Below, piece after piece: positions 37,816 to 49,400 of a stretch of 64,000 bases of DNA. The DNA comes from Todiramphus chloris collaris (taxonomy: Eukaryota; Chordata; Aves; Coraciiformes; Alcedinidae): NCBI GenBank assembly GCA_025345505.1, contig JANVCC010000030.1, positions 9,992,592 through 10,056,591 of the forward strand. The letters are read 5' to 3'. How positions within the stretch are numbered: position 1 is the stretch's first letter; every line of letters starts with the position of its first letter. The notes under the pieces were generated by a model. That model made no database searches. It was not told the DNA's origin and saw only the letters and a list, made by a program, of their open reading frames with translations. The position numbers and the translations under genes are program-made.

Positions 37816-40099
37816 CCCTGCTATGTTTGAAGCTGGACCAGCACATCCTTCTTAAAGGGAGGTGTTTCTTTCCCAGCAGCTTCCCTATCAGTGACTTCGG
37901 ACTGAGACTCAGACTTTTGCAGTCATCATTTCACACAGCCTTGCTTGACACACCATCCATGGTCTGAATCTAAGTTCAGATTTGTCAGTTTTTATTGTAT
38001 TATTTATTACAGCTATAAAAGCTGCCAAGGCTTGGGCAATGTTCCTGGCCTCAGAAAAAAAACCCATTCACTGGAAGCTTGTTCATGTGAGCGCAGACCA
38101 GGGGACCCACTGCGTGGTGTGGGAAAGCAAGGTGTGCAGCCCTGTGGGGATGTATCCAGTGCTGAAAGTGGCTAACAACTGTGTATGAAGCAGGTGCTTT
38201 CTTGCATTACTTATGGCAAGATGTGCAGATTGAGAAATGCAACAGCAGTGCGGGTTGCCTGCATGATTTCTTCCTGCCCTTCAGCAAGTCAGCCTCACTA
38301 GGGCATTCTTCCATGGCTGAGATCTAGCAGGGGCTAGCTGGGGCTGGCTGGAGCTGGGGAGCACAGTGCTGCCTGGGAACACAGGTCCTTTGGTTCAGAA
38401 CACATCAGAAGCTGCCCCAGCCTCTGTCCTTTCTTTGGCCAGCTGGGACATGTGGTCAGTATGCAGAGAGCCCCGATTCCTCTTTGACTCACCACAGCCT
38501 TTTGCTTTCCCTTGTAGTGGTTATTAACCCCACTGCCACGGGGTTTCCAATCACATCCGTGGACTGGAACACAGGGACAGGAGTTTTTCAGGTCACAGGC
38601 TGGCCAGGCATTGCACCTCTTCCCTCTGCATTTTACTGCACGGTGACAAATTTGTATGGAAAAGACGAAGTTAGTGGCCAAAAGAGTTACTGTGTGAATG
38701 CGGTTGTTACAACAAAGCGTCATGGGTTTCTGCAGAATAAACTGAAAAGACAGGACTGTTAGCAAGTGGGTTAGGCAATGTCTGAAAAATGAGTTCCAGC
38801 AGCATGTTGGACTCATAGGGAGGACGGGAGACAAGCAGAGATGTTGGCTTGCTTGAGCTTTTCTACTGGTGAGTCTGAAGCTCTCTGTCTCTCGCCAGTG
38901 AGTGGCAGATAAAAGTGCTCAGCTAACTGTGATGGGGAGAAAGGGTCCTTCACATTGCATCCTGACTCCGGATCTAGCAAATTTGGAGATGGGAGTGGAA
39001 AAAGAGAGATGGGAAAATGGGATGCCTTTTATAGCCATCTGTAGGCCAGTGATACCCACCTATCCCTGCAAGCAGTGCTCCTGGGACAGGGTTAGGAAAC
39101 TGGGAAACTGCCAGCCAGAATTAGCTCTTTTTATCTTAGCAACACCTTTTCACACTGCTTTTAAGCCCTGCGCCTGGTCAGACTGGTCCCAGACCCTAAA
39201 GATCCTGAGCTGGGGGTCCTGCTGCAGGAGGGCTGGGTCGAGGTGGGCGGAAGGGAGCACCCGGCTCCTTTGGCATGGGTGCCATGCCCCCCCTTGTGGA
39301 CAGTGGGCACCCTGGCTGCCTGAGCCGGCTCTCGGGCATGGGGGATGCTTGCTGAGCGGGGCTCATGATGCCAGGGCACACACAGGGACCTGCCAGCCCT
39401 CCTATGGGAAAAGCCTTCAGGAGCTGGGGTTTGGTTTCTGCAGGCTCAGTGCACCCAGAGCAGGCTTTACCATCGCCACACACACCCCCCTCCACTCCTC
39501 CTGCTGCTTTATGTGGGGAAAAGCAGCAATTTTGACAAAATACTTGAAGCTGCCTTTCCTGAAGCTGGGATCAGACTGCCCTTTTCCTCAGACACATTTC
39601 TTCCCTGTGAGGAGCCTGAATAAACCAAGCCCCGGAGTGCTATTGGTGAAAAAAGAGTGTTCAAGAGTTTCACAAATGCATTTATTTTCATGAGAGAAAA
39701 ATGTTTTTTTTTTTTTTCTTTGTAATTCATTAAGCCAGGGAGGGATTTCTCTATCTGGCCACCCAGTTTCCCCCCTCCCACCACCTGGGAGCCAAATCTT
39801 GGTTTGGTGAACGGGACCTCCACTTCCTCTCACCATTTCAGGGGGGCTTCACTTAAACCCCGAGCCACGTTCCCCAGGGAAGGCTGCGCTGCTGATGCGA
39901 GTGAGCGCGGCAGAGGGGAGCTGCCACGGGAGCGAGCGGCAGGTCGGGGTGCTAGGTGCCTCCCGTGGGTGGGCACACAGCGTTCACTGCCATGGTCCCC
40001 ATTCACTGCCATGGTCCCCATCCCCCGACTGTCCAGACCTCAGCGAGCCCTTGCTCTCACCTGCTCCCCACCACTGGAGTTAGCTTCCTGTGACTTTAA
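37816..40099. other. SLCO2A1 upstream flank
   Basis: It contains the longest open frame of the window (263 codons, 38902-39693, + strand), which lacks a credible start and any recognised domain. A T13 run lies near 39705. CpG frequency rises from about 39880 toward the promoter. Confidence 0.5.
39983..40020 (+). repeat. 19-bp direct tandem duplication in the SLCO2A1 upstream region
   Basis: Two perfect copies of a 19-base unit (TTCACTGCCATGGTCCCCA) lie head to tail at 39983-40001 and 40002-40020, about 150 bp before the TATA box. The unit includes an NcoI-type palindrome CCATGG. The identity of both copies suggests a recent duplication or an array that varies in copy number. A regulatory role is possible but not shown. 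Confidence 0.9.
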
Positions 40100-40321
40100 A
40101 GTTCCCTCGGTGCACAAAGCAAAAGAGGGAGGAGAAAGGGTTTCATCATCACTCCCGCGAGCAGACTTATAAAAACTTTGTGCTCACGCTGTCTGCCTCA
40201 CTCCTGGGCTTTCGGGGTTTTTGCTGCGGACTGTGTGGGCTGCCAGCGACAGGACAGGCCAGAGAAGGACAGGCGCTTGCCTGCGGTCCAGCTATTTGGG
40301 GTTCCCCGGGAAGCCACCACC
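40100..40321 (+). promoter_or_regulatory. SLCO2A1: SLCO2A1 core promoter and 5-prime UTR
   Basis: A TATA box, TATAAAAA, lies at 40168-40175, about 150 bp before the start codon, which puts transcription start near 40195-40205 and the leader at about 120 nt. The leader has no ATG. The sequence upstream is moderately CpG rich from about 39880 but not a strong island. A TATA-driven start fits a tissue-restricted, inducible transporter, but that is inference; the exact start is not visible from sequence alone. Confidence 0.7.
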
Positions 40322-40411
40322 ATGGGAATCCACCCCGAAGCCGGCAAATCCCCAGTCGATGTCCACAAAAGGTCCAGCGCTTGCTCCCAGAGTGTCTTCT
40401 GTAATATCAAG
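40322..40411 (+). CDS. SLCO2A1: SLCO2A1 coding exon 1 (N-terminal cytoplasmic tail)
   Basis: It encodes residues 1-30, ending in SVFCNIK, which matches SVFGNIK at the same place in the human protein (32 residues there). The ATG sits in an excellent Kozak context (CCACCATGG), and no ATG lies between the predicted transcription start near 40198 and 40321, so this start is well supported. The reading frame stays open upstream to about 40178 but without an ATG. The exon ends on a complete codon (phase 0) at a consensus GTAAGG donor at 40412. The tail before NIK is poorly conserved, as expected for a cytoplasmic terminus. Confidence 0.95.
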
Positions 40412-43400
40412 GTAAGGAGCAGTGCCTGGCAGGGATGCGTCGCTTCCCAGGTGGGGAAGGAGGAAGATGCTCGCGTGGAGCACGACCCCAGCCTGTTCCG
40501 CAGGTCTCTGCGCTCCCAGTACAAACCACCAGTAAAACGAAGGGTGTTTGCTAAAATGCAGGATTTGAAAGGCTGCTTCTTGGGCAGTCCTGGATAACAC
40601 CTCTGAGGTGTGTCCTGCTCGGAGTGCAGGGGGGCTCAGTGGGTTCCAGAGGGGTAAGCTGCATGTCCCGTGGGTGCTCTGCCCTGTGGAAGCGGTGTGG
40701 GCAGCTCTCCGTAGGCTGTGGAGCTTACCCACGGTGTCCGGTACGCAGTGTGCTGCTGCTTAGGGAATGATTAACCACATCCTGGTGCAAAAAGAAAGCA
40801 CTGCCCTATAATAACGCTGACTTGCTTTAAAAACCTTGGTGAGAAAGGCTTTTTGAGTGACAGAAGCACAATCTCGGAAAGCTGAAGTGGGTTTTCTGGT
40901 GTTGGCTGTCCAGTTACTCATCTGCCACTAATAGCAAGGCGAGAGCTGTCATCTTTAAGCCGGTCCCTGCCTGAGCTTCAAGTTCTTGAGCCTGCTGTCT
41001 GCATGTGAAATCTCCAGCCACCCTGGCCACTTCTCAGATTTTAAACCCTGCTAACCACCGTGCTTTTACACCACCCCTCACCCTGTCATTTTTGGATGGG
41101 CACTGAGGCTGCTGCACACACTGGTTTCCATCCCCGGGATATCCACCTGCCTTCACCAGGATTTCCATAGGTGGGGGCAATTTTTGTGGCTTGTTTGTCA
41201 GCACCTCTGCATCATGGCTTGGGATGAGTAATATCACACAAAACCAGAGCCCTTCTTGTAGTTTATGCTCCTTCCTGGAACTATGTACAATTCCTTTCAG
41301 CTGCATGCTTGCAAAAGTATCCTGAAACTGAGAAAATGTTGTCAAACTCAATGCCTTTTTCAGGATGTAAAACATTGGGATTAAGCAAAAAGCCTCAACA
41401 AGTGTTAATCCATTTCTGCATCCCACAGACAGCTGCAGTCTGTGCTCTGTGTGTGCTGCAGCAGTTGGGCTGGACGCTCAGCACCCCACATACCCCAGGA
41501 CACTTGGTCAGGGGACCTCCTAGGGGCATTTGGCCAAGGGCAGATGCCAGAGGGTGTCACTTTGCCAGCGGCAGAAGATCTGTCTGTGCCAGGAGGTGGC
41601 TGGCTGGCTGCACCCATCAGCTCCAGCCCGAATCAGCCAGCATCTGGTGCTGGCTGGAAGGCTCGAATCTTTATTTCAAAATGAGCAAGGAACCTGGAAC
41701 TTCCCAGATGAGACAGGCACCTATCACTGAACCTGTCCAGAGGGTCCTAGGAGGTGACTTGGGAGGGAGAGGTGGTGCTGCAGCACTTGGTGTGGCAACC
41801 GTGTATGGGACCACATGCAGAGTGATCCCAGGAGCAGGAGATGCCACCAGAAACCCTCACCTCCTGCCTGCTCTGGCTGGTGCAAATACAGCCGCACTAA
41901 GGGAAAACCAGTGTGTGAAAACAAAACACTTCTGGTTTTAAAAGCCAACAGATTTTTGCTAAATCAAGGGGAACCAGCCCTGGATTTAGCACAGCCCAAC
42001 ACTGGTACTGAGCAAGCGTGTTAAGGAACAGTTTGAGCTCTATCACAACATGCTTGTTGGCATCAGATGGATGATATGTACCATCCGGAATGGTGCATAG
42101 TCATGTCTCCTGTCCCTTGGAGAAAACCTGTATAAATTGACAGCCAGTGACATCCCCCACCCTTTTCTGATCTATTTACCTTTCCTGTGCTGTGATATTT
42201 GTGTTAAAAAGATATATGCATTCAAAAATAACTGCTTCAAGGTAGGCAAGCACTAGCCTGCGTGAGGTTGTCAATCGTTTCAGCCCCCTCCAAATTAGTA
42301 GAAAATCAATGTGTCACAAGTGAATTTCCAGGTTTGGGAAGTTGTTTTGTTGTGAATGAGTCATCAGAGGGTGAGACGTGCAGTAAGCACCTCAGTCCAT
42401 ATGGAGTTATAGCTCTTCTTCGTATGAGAAGCCATTGATGCTGTAAATACGAAGTCTTCATTCAGCGCCTAATTGTGTGGGAAGCTGCTGGTATCATCCT
42501 GCATGGAGGCAGGTACTATAAAGGGGGGTAAATTAATTAGACACAACATCTTTGCATAAGTGATGGCAGTTTCTGACAGAGACAGTATTTCCAGCACAGC
42601 AAAATCCCCTAGATGCAGCAGGCTCCAAGTCTTAATCACAAAGCTCATATTTAATCCACAAAGTTCACATGCCCGGATCATTTTCAGAGTGCTTTTTACA
42701 GGGCTGGGGCCAAAAGTAATGAATTATTTTACTGTGCACACCATCTTGCCCCTCCGTGTTCCCTGCCACGGTGACCACCACCTCCCTGCACCAGTTCCCA
42801 TTGCTCTCAGGGTGTTTTTCAGCACTGGTCATGTCATCACTCATGTTCAGCGGTGCAGAAGCACAATCGTGCCCAGGATGAGCGTCAGAGAGGGATAGGT
42901 CCTGGTGGGAAGCAGTGGTTTTTAACGGTTCTGCAGGGATTTGAAGAACAGGATGGGAACGGCAGCTTTGGCAGTGAATGGGATGAAGGCACTGCTGGGG
43001 ATACAGGAGGAGCAGTGCAGAAGCAGGTGCTCAGGAAGGCTGTGGCTGTGGCCACTGGCTCCTACCTGTGCTGTCACACAGCCGGTGTTTACAGCTGATC
43101 TCTGCACCCCGCGGGAATCTGGTTGGTGACAGTCCCTTGTTGCTGCTCTGGAAGTTACTCCCCGTTGCAGCTGGGTGTTAATGACTGTAGCTAATGCTGC
43201 ACTTACACTGCCAGGCTCTGTCTGCACTTGTATTTAAGGGCAGCAACTGTCTCAGACAGCAGCTGGTCGTTGTGCTTTTGGTTTTGAGTGCCCTCTCAGG
43301 TGTGGCAGCATTGCTTGAATCCCTCTAGAAGCTAGCTGTTTGTCTTGAATCACTCTGAAGAGAGAAAGCAAAAAGCCTTCACTTTTTGGGCTGGGAGGTT

Positions 43401-46400
43401 GCTGCCGAGCATTTAGAGCATCTTGGTAATCCTACAGCAGTGGTGGAGGTGGGTGACGATGAACAAGGACAGCTCCCTTCTTTGAAGTTCATCAGAGCTT
43501 GTGCTGACTGGCACTGGGATTTTGGGGGGGTTGCATCTGTGCTTGGTAAGTGCAGGATGAAGCCAACCTTCAGATGGATGCCAGCACATGGTGGCACAGG
43601 GGACACCGAGGTCCTCACAGCCTAAAGGGGGAAAACAGGTTTCAAAGGTGGAGGAGAAGTGGGTGGCTAATCTTTTTGATACCCATGCATGTCATGGACC
43701 CCGCTGATGTCCTCAATCCAGAGTCCTAACCACTGTCTCAAGTCATCACACCTGTGCCCATCTTGCCCTTCCTGATACATGCTTAGGAAGGATTATTTCA
43801 AAGGTGTTAGCTATTTGCAGTGCCTCAGATGTTTTGGGTTTTTCACCTTTATTGTCTCTTTTGTGGTTTTTTGCTATTTTAATCGGTATCTAATTGCTTG
43901 TTCAGGATCCCCAGAAACATGACAAGGAGTGGAGCTTTGCAAGTATCTTGTTACTTATCTGAGTTGGACTGGTGTCCTGATTTGAGCTAGAACACGGCCT
44001 CTTCTGTTCGGTGATTTTACTTTTCAGCTCAGTCTCTTCTAAGTAACAGCACTTTCTGAAATTAAGGGCATCTTTTTGCATACAATGTCTGCTTCTAGAA
44101 GTAATAGTGCTTGATGTTTATACTTACTACTAAGGATTGGTGTTCAGAAAGGCTTTTACTTATGTTTGCTCATGTAAAAACCAAGGTCACTGCTAAAATT
44201 TGTGTACCGCATTGGGGCACTGCAAAGCAAGATGTTGCATCTGTAGGGAGGAGTGAACAGGACAGGTGACCCTGAAGTGACCAGCAAGGTATTCTACCCC
44301 ATATATGTCATATTCAGTAGAAAGCTGAGGGATCACAAGGGTCAATCTCTCTTCTTCGATGGCCAGAATCCGAGGGGGACTCTGTTCTTCCTTGAATCCC
44401 AATATGTGTGTTCCTCAATCCAATTCCAGAATCCAGCACTTGATTTTGGTTCCTATCTGACAGTGAGTCTGGTCTGGGACTTCCCCAGTGCCTGCTCCAC
44501 AGCACTGGTGGTGATGCTGATTGTCATCGGGGGCGGGGGGGGGGCATTGGGTTAAATATTGGTTTTATTTATATTTGTATATACTTCATTTTATTCTTAT
44601 TATTTTCATTAAAGATGTTTTAGTTTTCTAATCCATAAGTCTCTCTTCCTTACTCCCTTTCAGAGAGCATCTGTCATTCATCTAGGGTCCAGGATGAATG
44701 CAGGAGAGCAGCTTGAAATGGTTGAGAGTGCAGGCAGAGGGAGGCTTTTACCCTGCATGCTGCCTGGCATGGAAAAGGAAGCAGGAGGATAATGGAGAGT
44801 TATTGTCAATTCTGTCACCTGGAGGGAGTCCAGGAGATTTAAAATCCTTAGGGGCAGATTTAAATTGGGTGCTATATTGGGGCAGGGTGAGGAATGGTAT
44901 GGTAGAGTATAGGAGAAGGGACAGGAAGGTCTGTAGACTGTGGGCTCTCAGACATGATAAGGCTTTAAAGCATCTCAGGGTGAAGATGTTGGAGGTATGT
45001 GGGGTGCAATGGCCAGGAGTGGGGACCTCTCCCCTCCCTTGCGATGCTGGATGCCTTCTGCGGAAGAAACGGAAGCCTTGCCTTGGGGTCATAAGTCCCG
45101 GCAGAATCAGGGCAAGTTTTTGTCCCTTCCTTTAGAGGGACTAAAGGAATTTGCTGAGAGGAATGTATTTCATTTGCACTCTCATATCCTGCTGGAAAAG
45201 ATTATAAATTGCTTTATTTAGCTAGTTAGCAAAAATAGGAGAGTTATCAAGTCAGTGATCTGAAGACAGCATGTCTGCAGGTTTGGAGAAGAAAGCACTG
45301 GGAGGAGAAAGTCGTTGTTGATTAGAGCCATTGGTTTACGCAGAAAAATAAAAGGCTATTCCAATAGCGGGCACTGTGCAAGGACAAACGGGGTCACATG
45401 GGGAGAAGGACTAACTGTGTCTGGGATCTGCCAGCATTCGAGGTGATGGTGCTGACATCAGAAAGCAAAGATTTGGTTTGGATGTACCCAACACTGTGTT
45501 AATGTCTGGGTTTGGTTGGATCAGGTTTCTAAAGGGGAGAACCACCCAGCCCTCACCAGCAACACAGGTAGCTGGGGAAGAGCCACACAGTAAAACTGGT
45601 TGGAAAGTTTAGTGGGATCAAGGTCTAGGAGACATGAGACAAGGTAATTTTATGAGGGGCGAGGTGGTTCGGTGCCCAAACACAACCAAGGAGTGGTCAG
45701 CATAGATAAGATTATCATGAGCAAAATGGGAGAGGAGTGTTGCTGATAGCTGAGCATGGCCAGGGCGTGTGAGAGGAGTGTTTACATACGCTTGTGGGTA
45801 AGGGAAAACAAAGCCGAGCTGAAGCTACCTTCAAGGAAATCACGATCGGATCCTGATGCACCATAAAAAGGAGACTTTCGTGAAAAACGAAATGGCAAAA
45901 ACCCAACGGTGCAATCCACTTTCATGCTCGGTCTGGCTGCAGGAACAAAGAAGGCTGAGTAATGATGTAAATTGTATTTTGTAGACAGGAATATTTTCTC
46001 AGCAGCAGCTTAGGAAGCACCAAACCCCCTCACCTTACTCTTTTCTCAGCAGTTCTCTGCAGCCAAAACCCTGATTTCTTTCTGATATCTGCAATGTGCA
46101 TGTTAAGGCAGGGGTGTGGTTTTATGTCCCCTGGAACACTCTCTCTACAGCCACGGAGCAAAGCAGGGCTGGCGTGGGCCTTGCAAGGGCTTGGGGATAC
46201 GGTGCAGGGAAATCCCACGTGTACGTTCATTGCAAAAAGAGCAAGCAGTGTCTTTGCACCTGACAACTGGGGGCTGTAAAGCATGGATGACTTGGCAGTA
46301 GACAGTCATCACTGCAACTAATAATCTGGACAGCGGTGTGCTTCAGACAATCCCTAATCATTTAAATTTTTTATTAGTTTATTTTTTGCAGTATAAATAA

Positions 46401-49400
46401 AATTTAGGAGCCAGCTCCTGCCATTGGACCATGTTCTGTTTTGTACTAGGAGACGTTTCTCTGTGGCAGGGTATTTAGTTCCTTCTGTGGAAATGTTGCA
46501 TCGTCTTTTTTTTCTTTCTATCTTTCGCGGTGCTTTTTGATCTATAAATCTAGGCAGATGCATGTAGAAAAGGGATGCCGAGGAGGGATATATTCCCCCC
46601 CACATATCTGTAGACTTTTCATTTCTAGCGGATTTCTTTTGAGCTGAGTGATCTCAGCTGTCCTACTGCAGGAGGATCTCTTAGTGTAGCTAGTGTTGAT
46701 CATATGCAAGCTCTAAAATAAACAGCCTTTCTTCTTCCTGGCTATTATAGTTTTGGGGATATTCTTCTTACTTCCAAAGTTCCCCCCTCCCCTTTCTCCT
46801 TTTGGTTTTTTTTTTCACTTTGGAAGGTTAGGAGAGTAAAATGGAAGAAGCCTTCAGAGGTGGGCAGGTTGGAGTCACCTGCTTTGGGCTATGGCTTTCC
46901 ACTAAGGTCAGACAGTTTTGCTTTGTCCCTCTGTAGCAGGGGACAAGTTGCACCAAAGTGCAACTCTGGTAGTGTTATGCAGAGGGAAAGAGCTAATAGA
47001 GCATCCTTACCAGACAGCAGTCCTTTCCAAACATTTACTCCAGCCAGATTCATTTTGCGTCGTCTTGCAACAAGTGCACTTGGCCGCATCCTATCTCACT
47101 GCCGTCAGGCAGCTGGGAGCGGTTTGGTACATTCTTTGAGCATCTCCACTCCTCTTTACAGCTTCCCAGGCGGCTCTTGCACCCATCTAATGAATTAAGC
47201 CCTGGCTCTTTTCGTCCACACAGCTAGCAGCGCTGCAGTGGGAAGGGCTTTGGGCACAATGGTTAGTACCAGTGTGTGCACGTGAGAGCCACAGCCAGGA
47301 GCTGCCCATGCTCTCTCCTTACAGGGTGAGCTGCACCACCAATATTTACACCTTGTCTGTTTCCAGGTAGGGCTGCCAATGTGAAAGCACTGAAAAATGA
47401 AGTGAGATGTTACTTTGGACATGAGTGTCACTACCACAGCGTGAAGCTGTGGAAGCAGGACAAGGAACTAACCTATAAATCACTCCTCAAGGTGGCAAAG
47501 AAGAAGGGGCAGTGGCTGTGCTGCATATAGCAGCATCTTCCCAAGCCCCTGGTCACAGCAGAGCAGAGAAAGGCTCCCACCTCAAGGCAGTCTCCTGGAT
47601 CCTGGAGGCTCCGTAGAGGCAGCTGGCTCCTTTGAAATAAAAAGAAACCTGAATCCAACACATGCATGCGAGGGTTATTAAACACTTTGTTAGGGTTTTT
47701 CGTATTTAACCCAACTTCCCAAGCATTTTAGCATCTGCCTTGGTGACCCAGTGATGCTTCCCCAGCCTGCCCTCCCAAAAAAACTCATATGAAAGAGTCC
47801 ATCTTTCATAATAGGCTTTTCTAAAGTCCACCTTCCATGTAGCTGTTTGTTAAGGCCAGTGACAGTTGTGACAGAGGTCACAGTGCATTCTCTTACAGAA
47901 GCATTATGGGAAGAGACACACGATAAGGGAATATTGCTTAGTGGACCCAGTATGTGACATGGGTAGTGCTAGCACCTGCTGCCTATCAGCATTGCCTAAA
48001 ACGGTGCCTCCTCCCAGTGCATGCATCTAGCCTGGGGAGCAGCAACCTCCCTCTGACTCCAAAAGCTTCTGAACCCAGGAACACCGACCTTAAGCCAGGG
48101 TTTACCCCCTGGCTCTGGATTCCTCATCCTTGTCTGCTTTATGAGTTTAGCACAAAGCTAGGAGACCCTCTCTCTCCTCCCACAGCTTTATTTTATTCCC
48201 TGTGAGCTTCAGGGACATGGAAAGGGTGCAGGTGAATCTTCTGAGGTCATTGCAAGGACAGAAATGCTGTTTCAAACATCTCCCAAGAGTCCAACCTGCC
48301 CTCCCCTCAGACCCACTAGCCCTCTAGGTCAAGCTGAACGTGTCTGCTCTGGAGGAGGTTTGGATTGGGGCTGAGCAAATAGCTGCCAGCTCTCTGCTTT
48401 GAACCTGGGAAGTGTTGTCCAGACTACGGAGCAAACCATCCCCTCTCTTCCCTGCAACAGGGTAGGTGTCTCTTCCTCACAAAAAAGCATTCCCTGCGGG
48501 GTGCTACTCCCCAGGAGCTGGGTGGGGGGGATTAGTGTGTCTGTGAGGGACCCTCCCCCAGGCGTTTGCTTCCCTTTTAAGTGACGTGCATCTTGGAAAG
48601 GAGTGAAGCTTCTTCTATGAACAGCCCAGAGTCAGGATTGCTCAGGGCTCTGAAGGAAATGTGAGGATGATTAAAAGGGGGTTTAGGGGGGGGATGCGTG
48701 TGAGTGCATGTCTTTGGCTGCCTGCAATTGCTGCTTGCAGCTCCAAAAATACACCAGGCTCTGATGGGAGCATCTGCTGTGGAGGGTCAACACTTCGTAT
48801 TTGTGTAAGTGTCCCCAACTCCTTAGCCTCCCACCATACCTTCACCCTCGGGGCTGTTATGTCAGCTTTGCATAAGCAGAACCTCCCTTCAAATGAGCGT
48901 GGTTCTTCTTTAAAAACTCCTTCATTAAGTGTTATGGAAGATGGATGATAGCAGCTCTGTCCCCTCCTGGGGCTGCTCAGCGGGTGCATCGGGGCAACAC
49001 AGCACAATTGGTGTTCTCTGTAGCTGGAAAGGACCAGGTTGGTGATGGTTTCTATGGTCAAGCAGGTGGCCAGCATGAACATGTAGGGCTAGGGACACAG
49101 AGGGAGAGGGACAGAGATGGGAGAGACTTGTGACAACCTGCAAGGGGACACATGAGAGTGGTGCCCTTCACCTCCAACCAACCCCAGAGGTCTGCTCTTC
49201 CTAGCTAGAGTGTATCAGCCAGTGCCAAGGTCAGGCGGTGCACAGGCTCCTTTTGGAGATCCCTCCAAGTAAGCCCCTCTCACAGCTATTTGCACTCAAA
49301 GCCTTCAAGCTTTGGACTGTCATTATTATAATCAGACTTGAGTCTGCTGAATGGAAGGGAAGTCTTATATTAGGCACATCTCTCATCTCTGGACAGTTGT

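Noticed and set aside
38013-38185. Exon-like frame after TTATTTATTACAG, with plausible codon use and a GTGTGC donor at about 38132
   Set aside because: No polyadenylation signal, no start, no phase-compatible partner that I could defend, and no recognised family. Left as chance.
38516-38761. 82-codon frame after CTTTCCCTTGTAG, ending in TAG
   Set aside because: Looks like a possible terminal exon but has no nearby AATAAA and no family match; only the acceptor-like sequence supports it.
41309-41941. 210-codon + strand frame in intron 1
   Set aside because: It overlaps two other long frames on the same strand and one on the opposite strand; no domain recognised.
44698-45135. 145-codon + strand frame beside the inverted LTR, considered as a retroviral remnant
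   Set aside because: It runs antisense to the LTR and shows no gag, protease, polymerase or envelope motif that I recognise.
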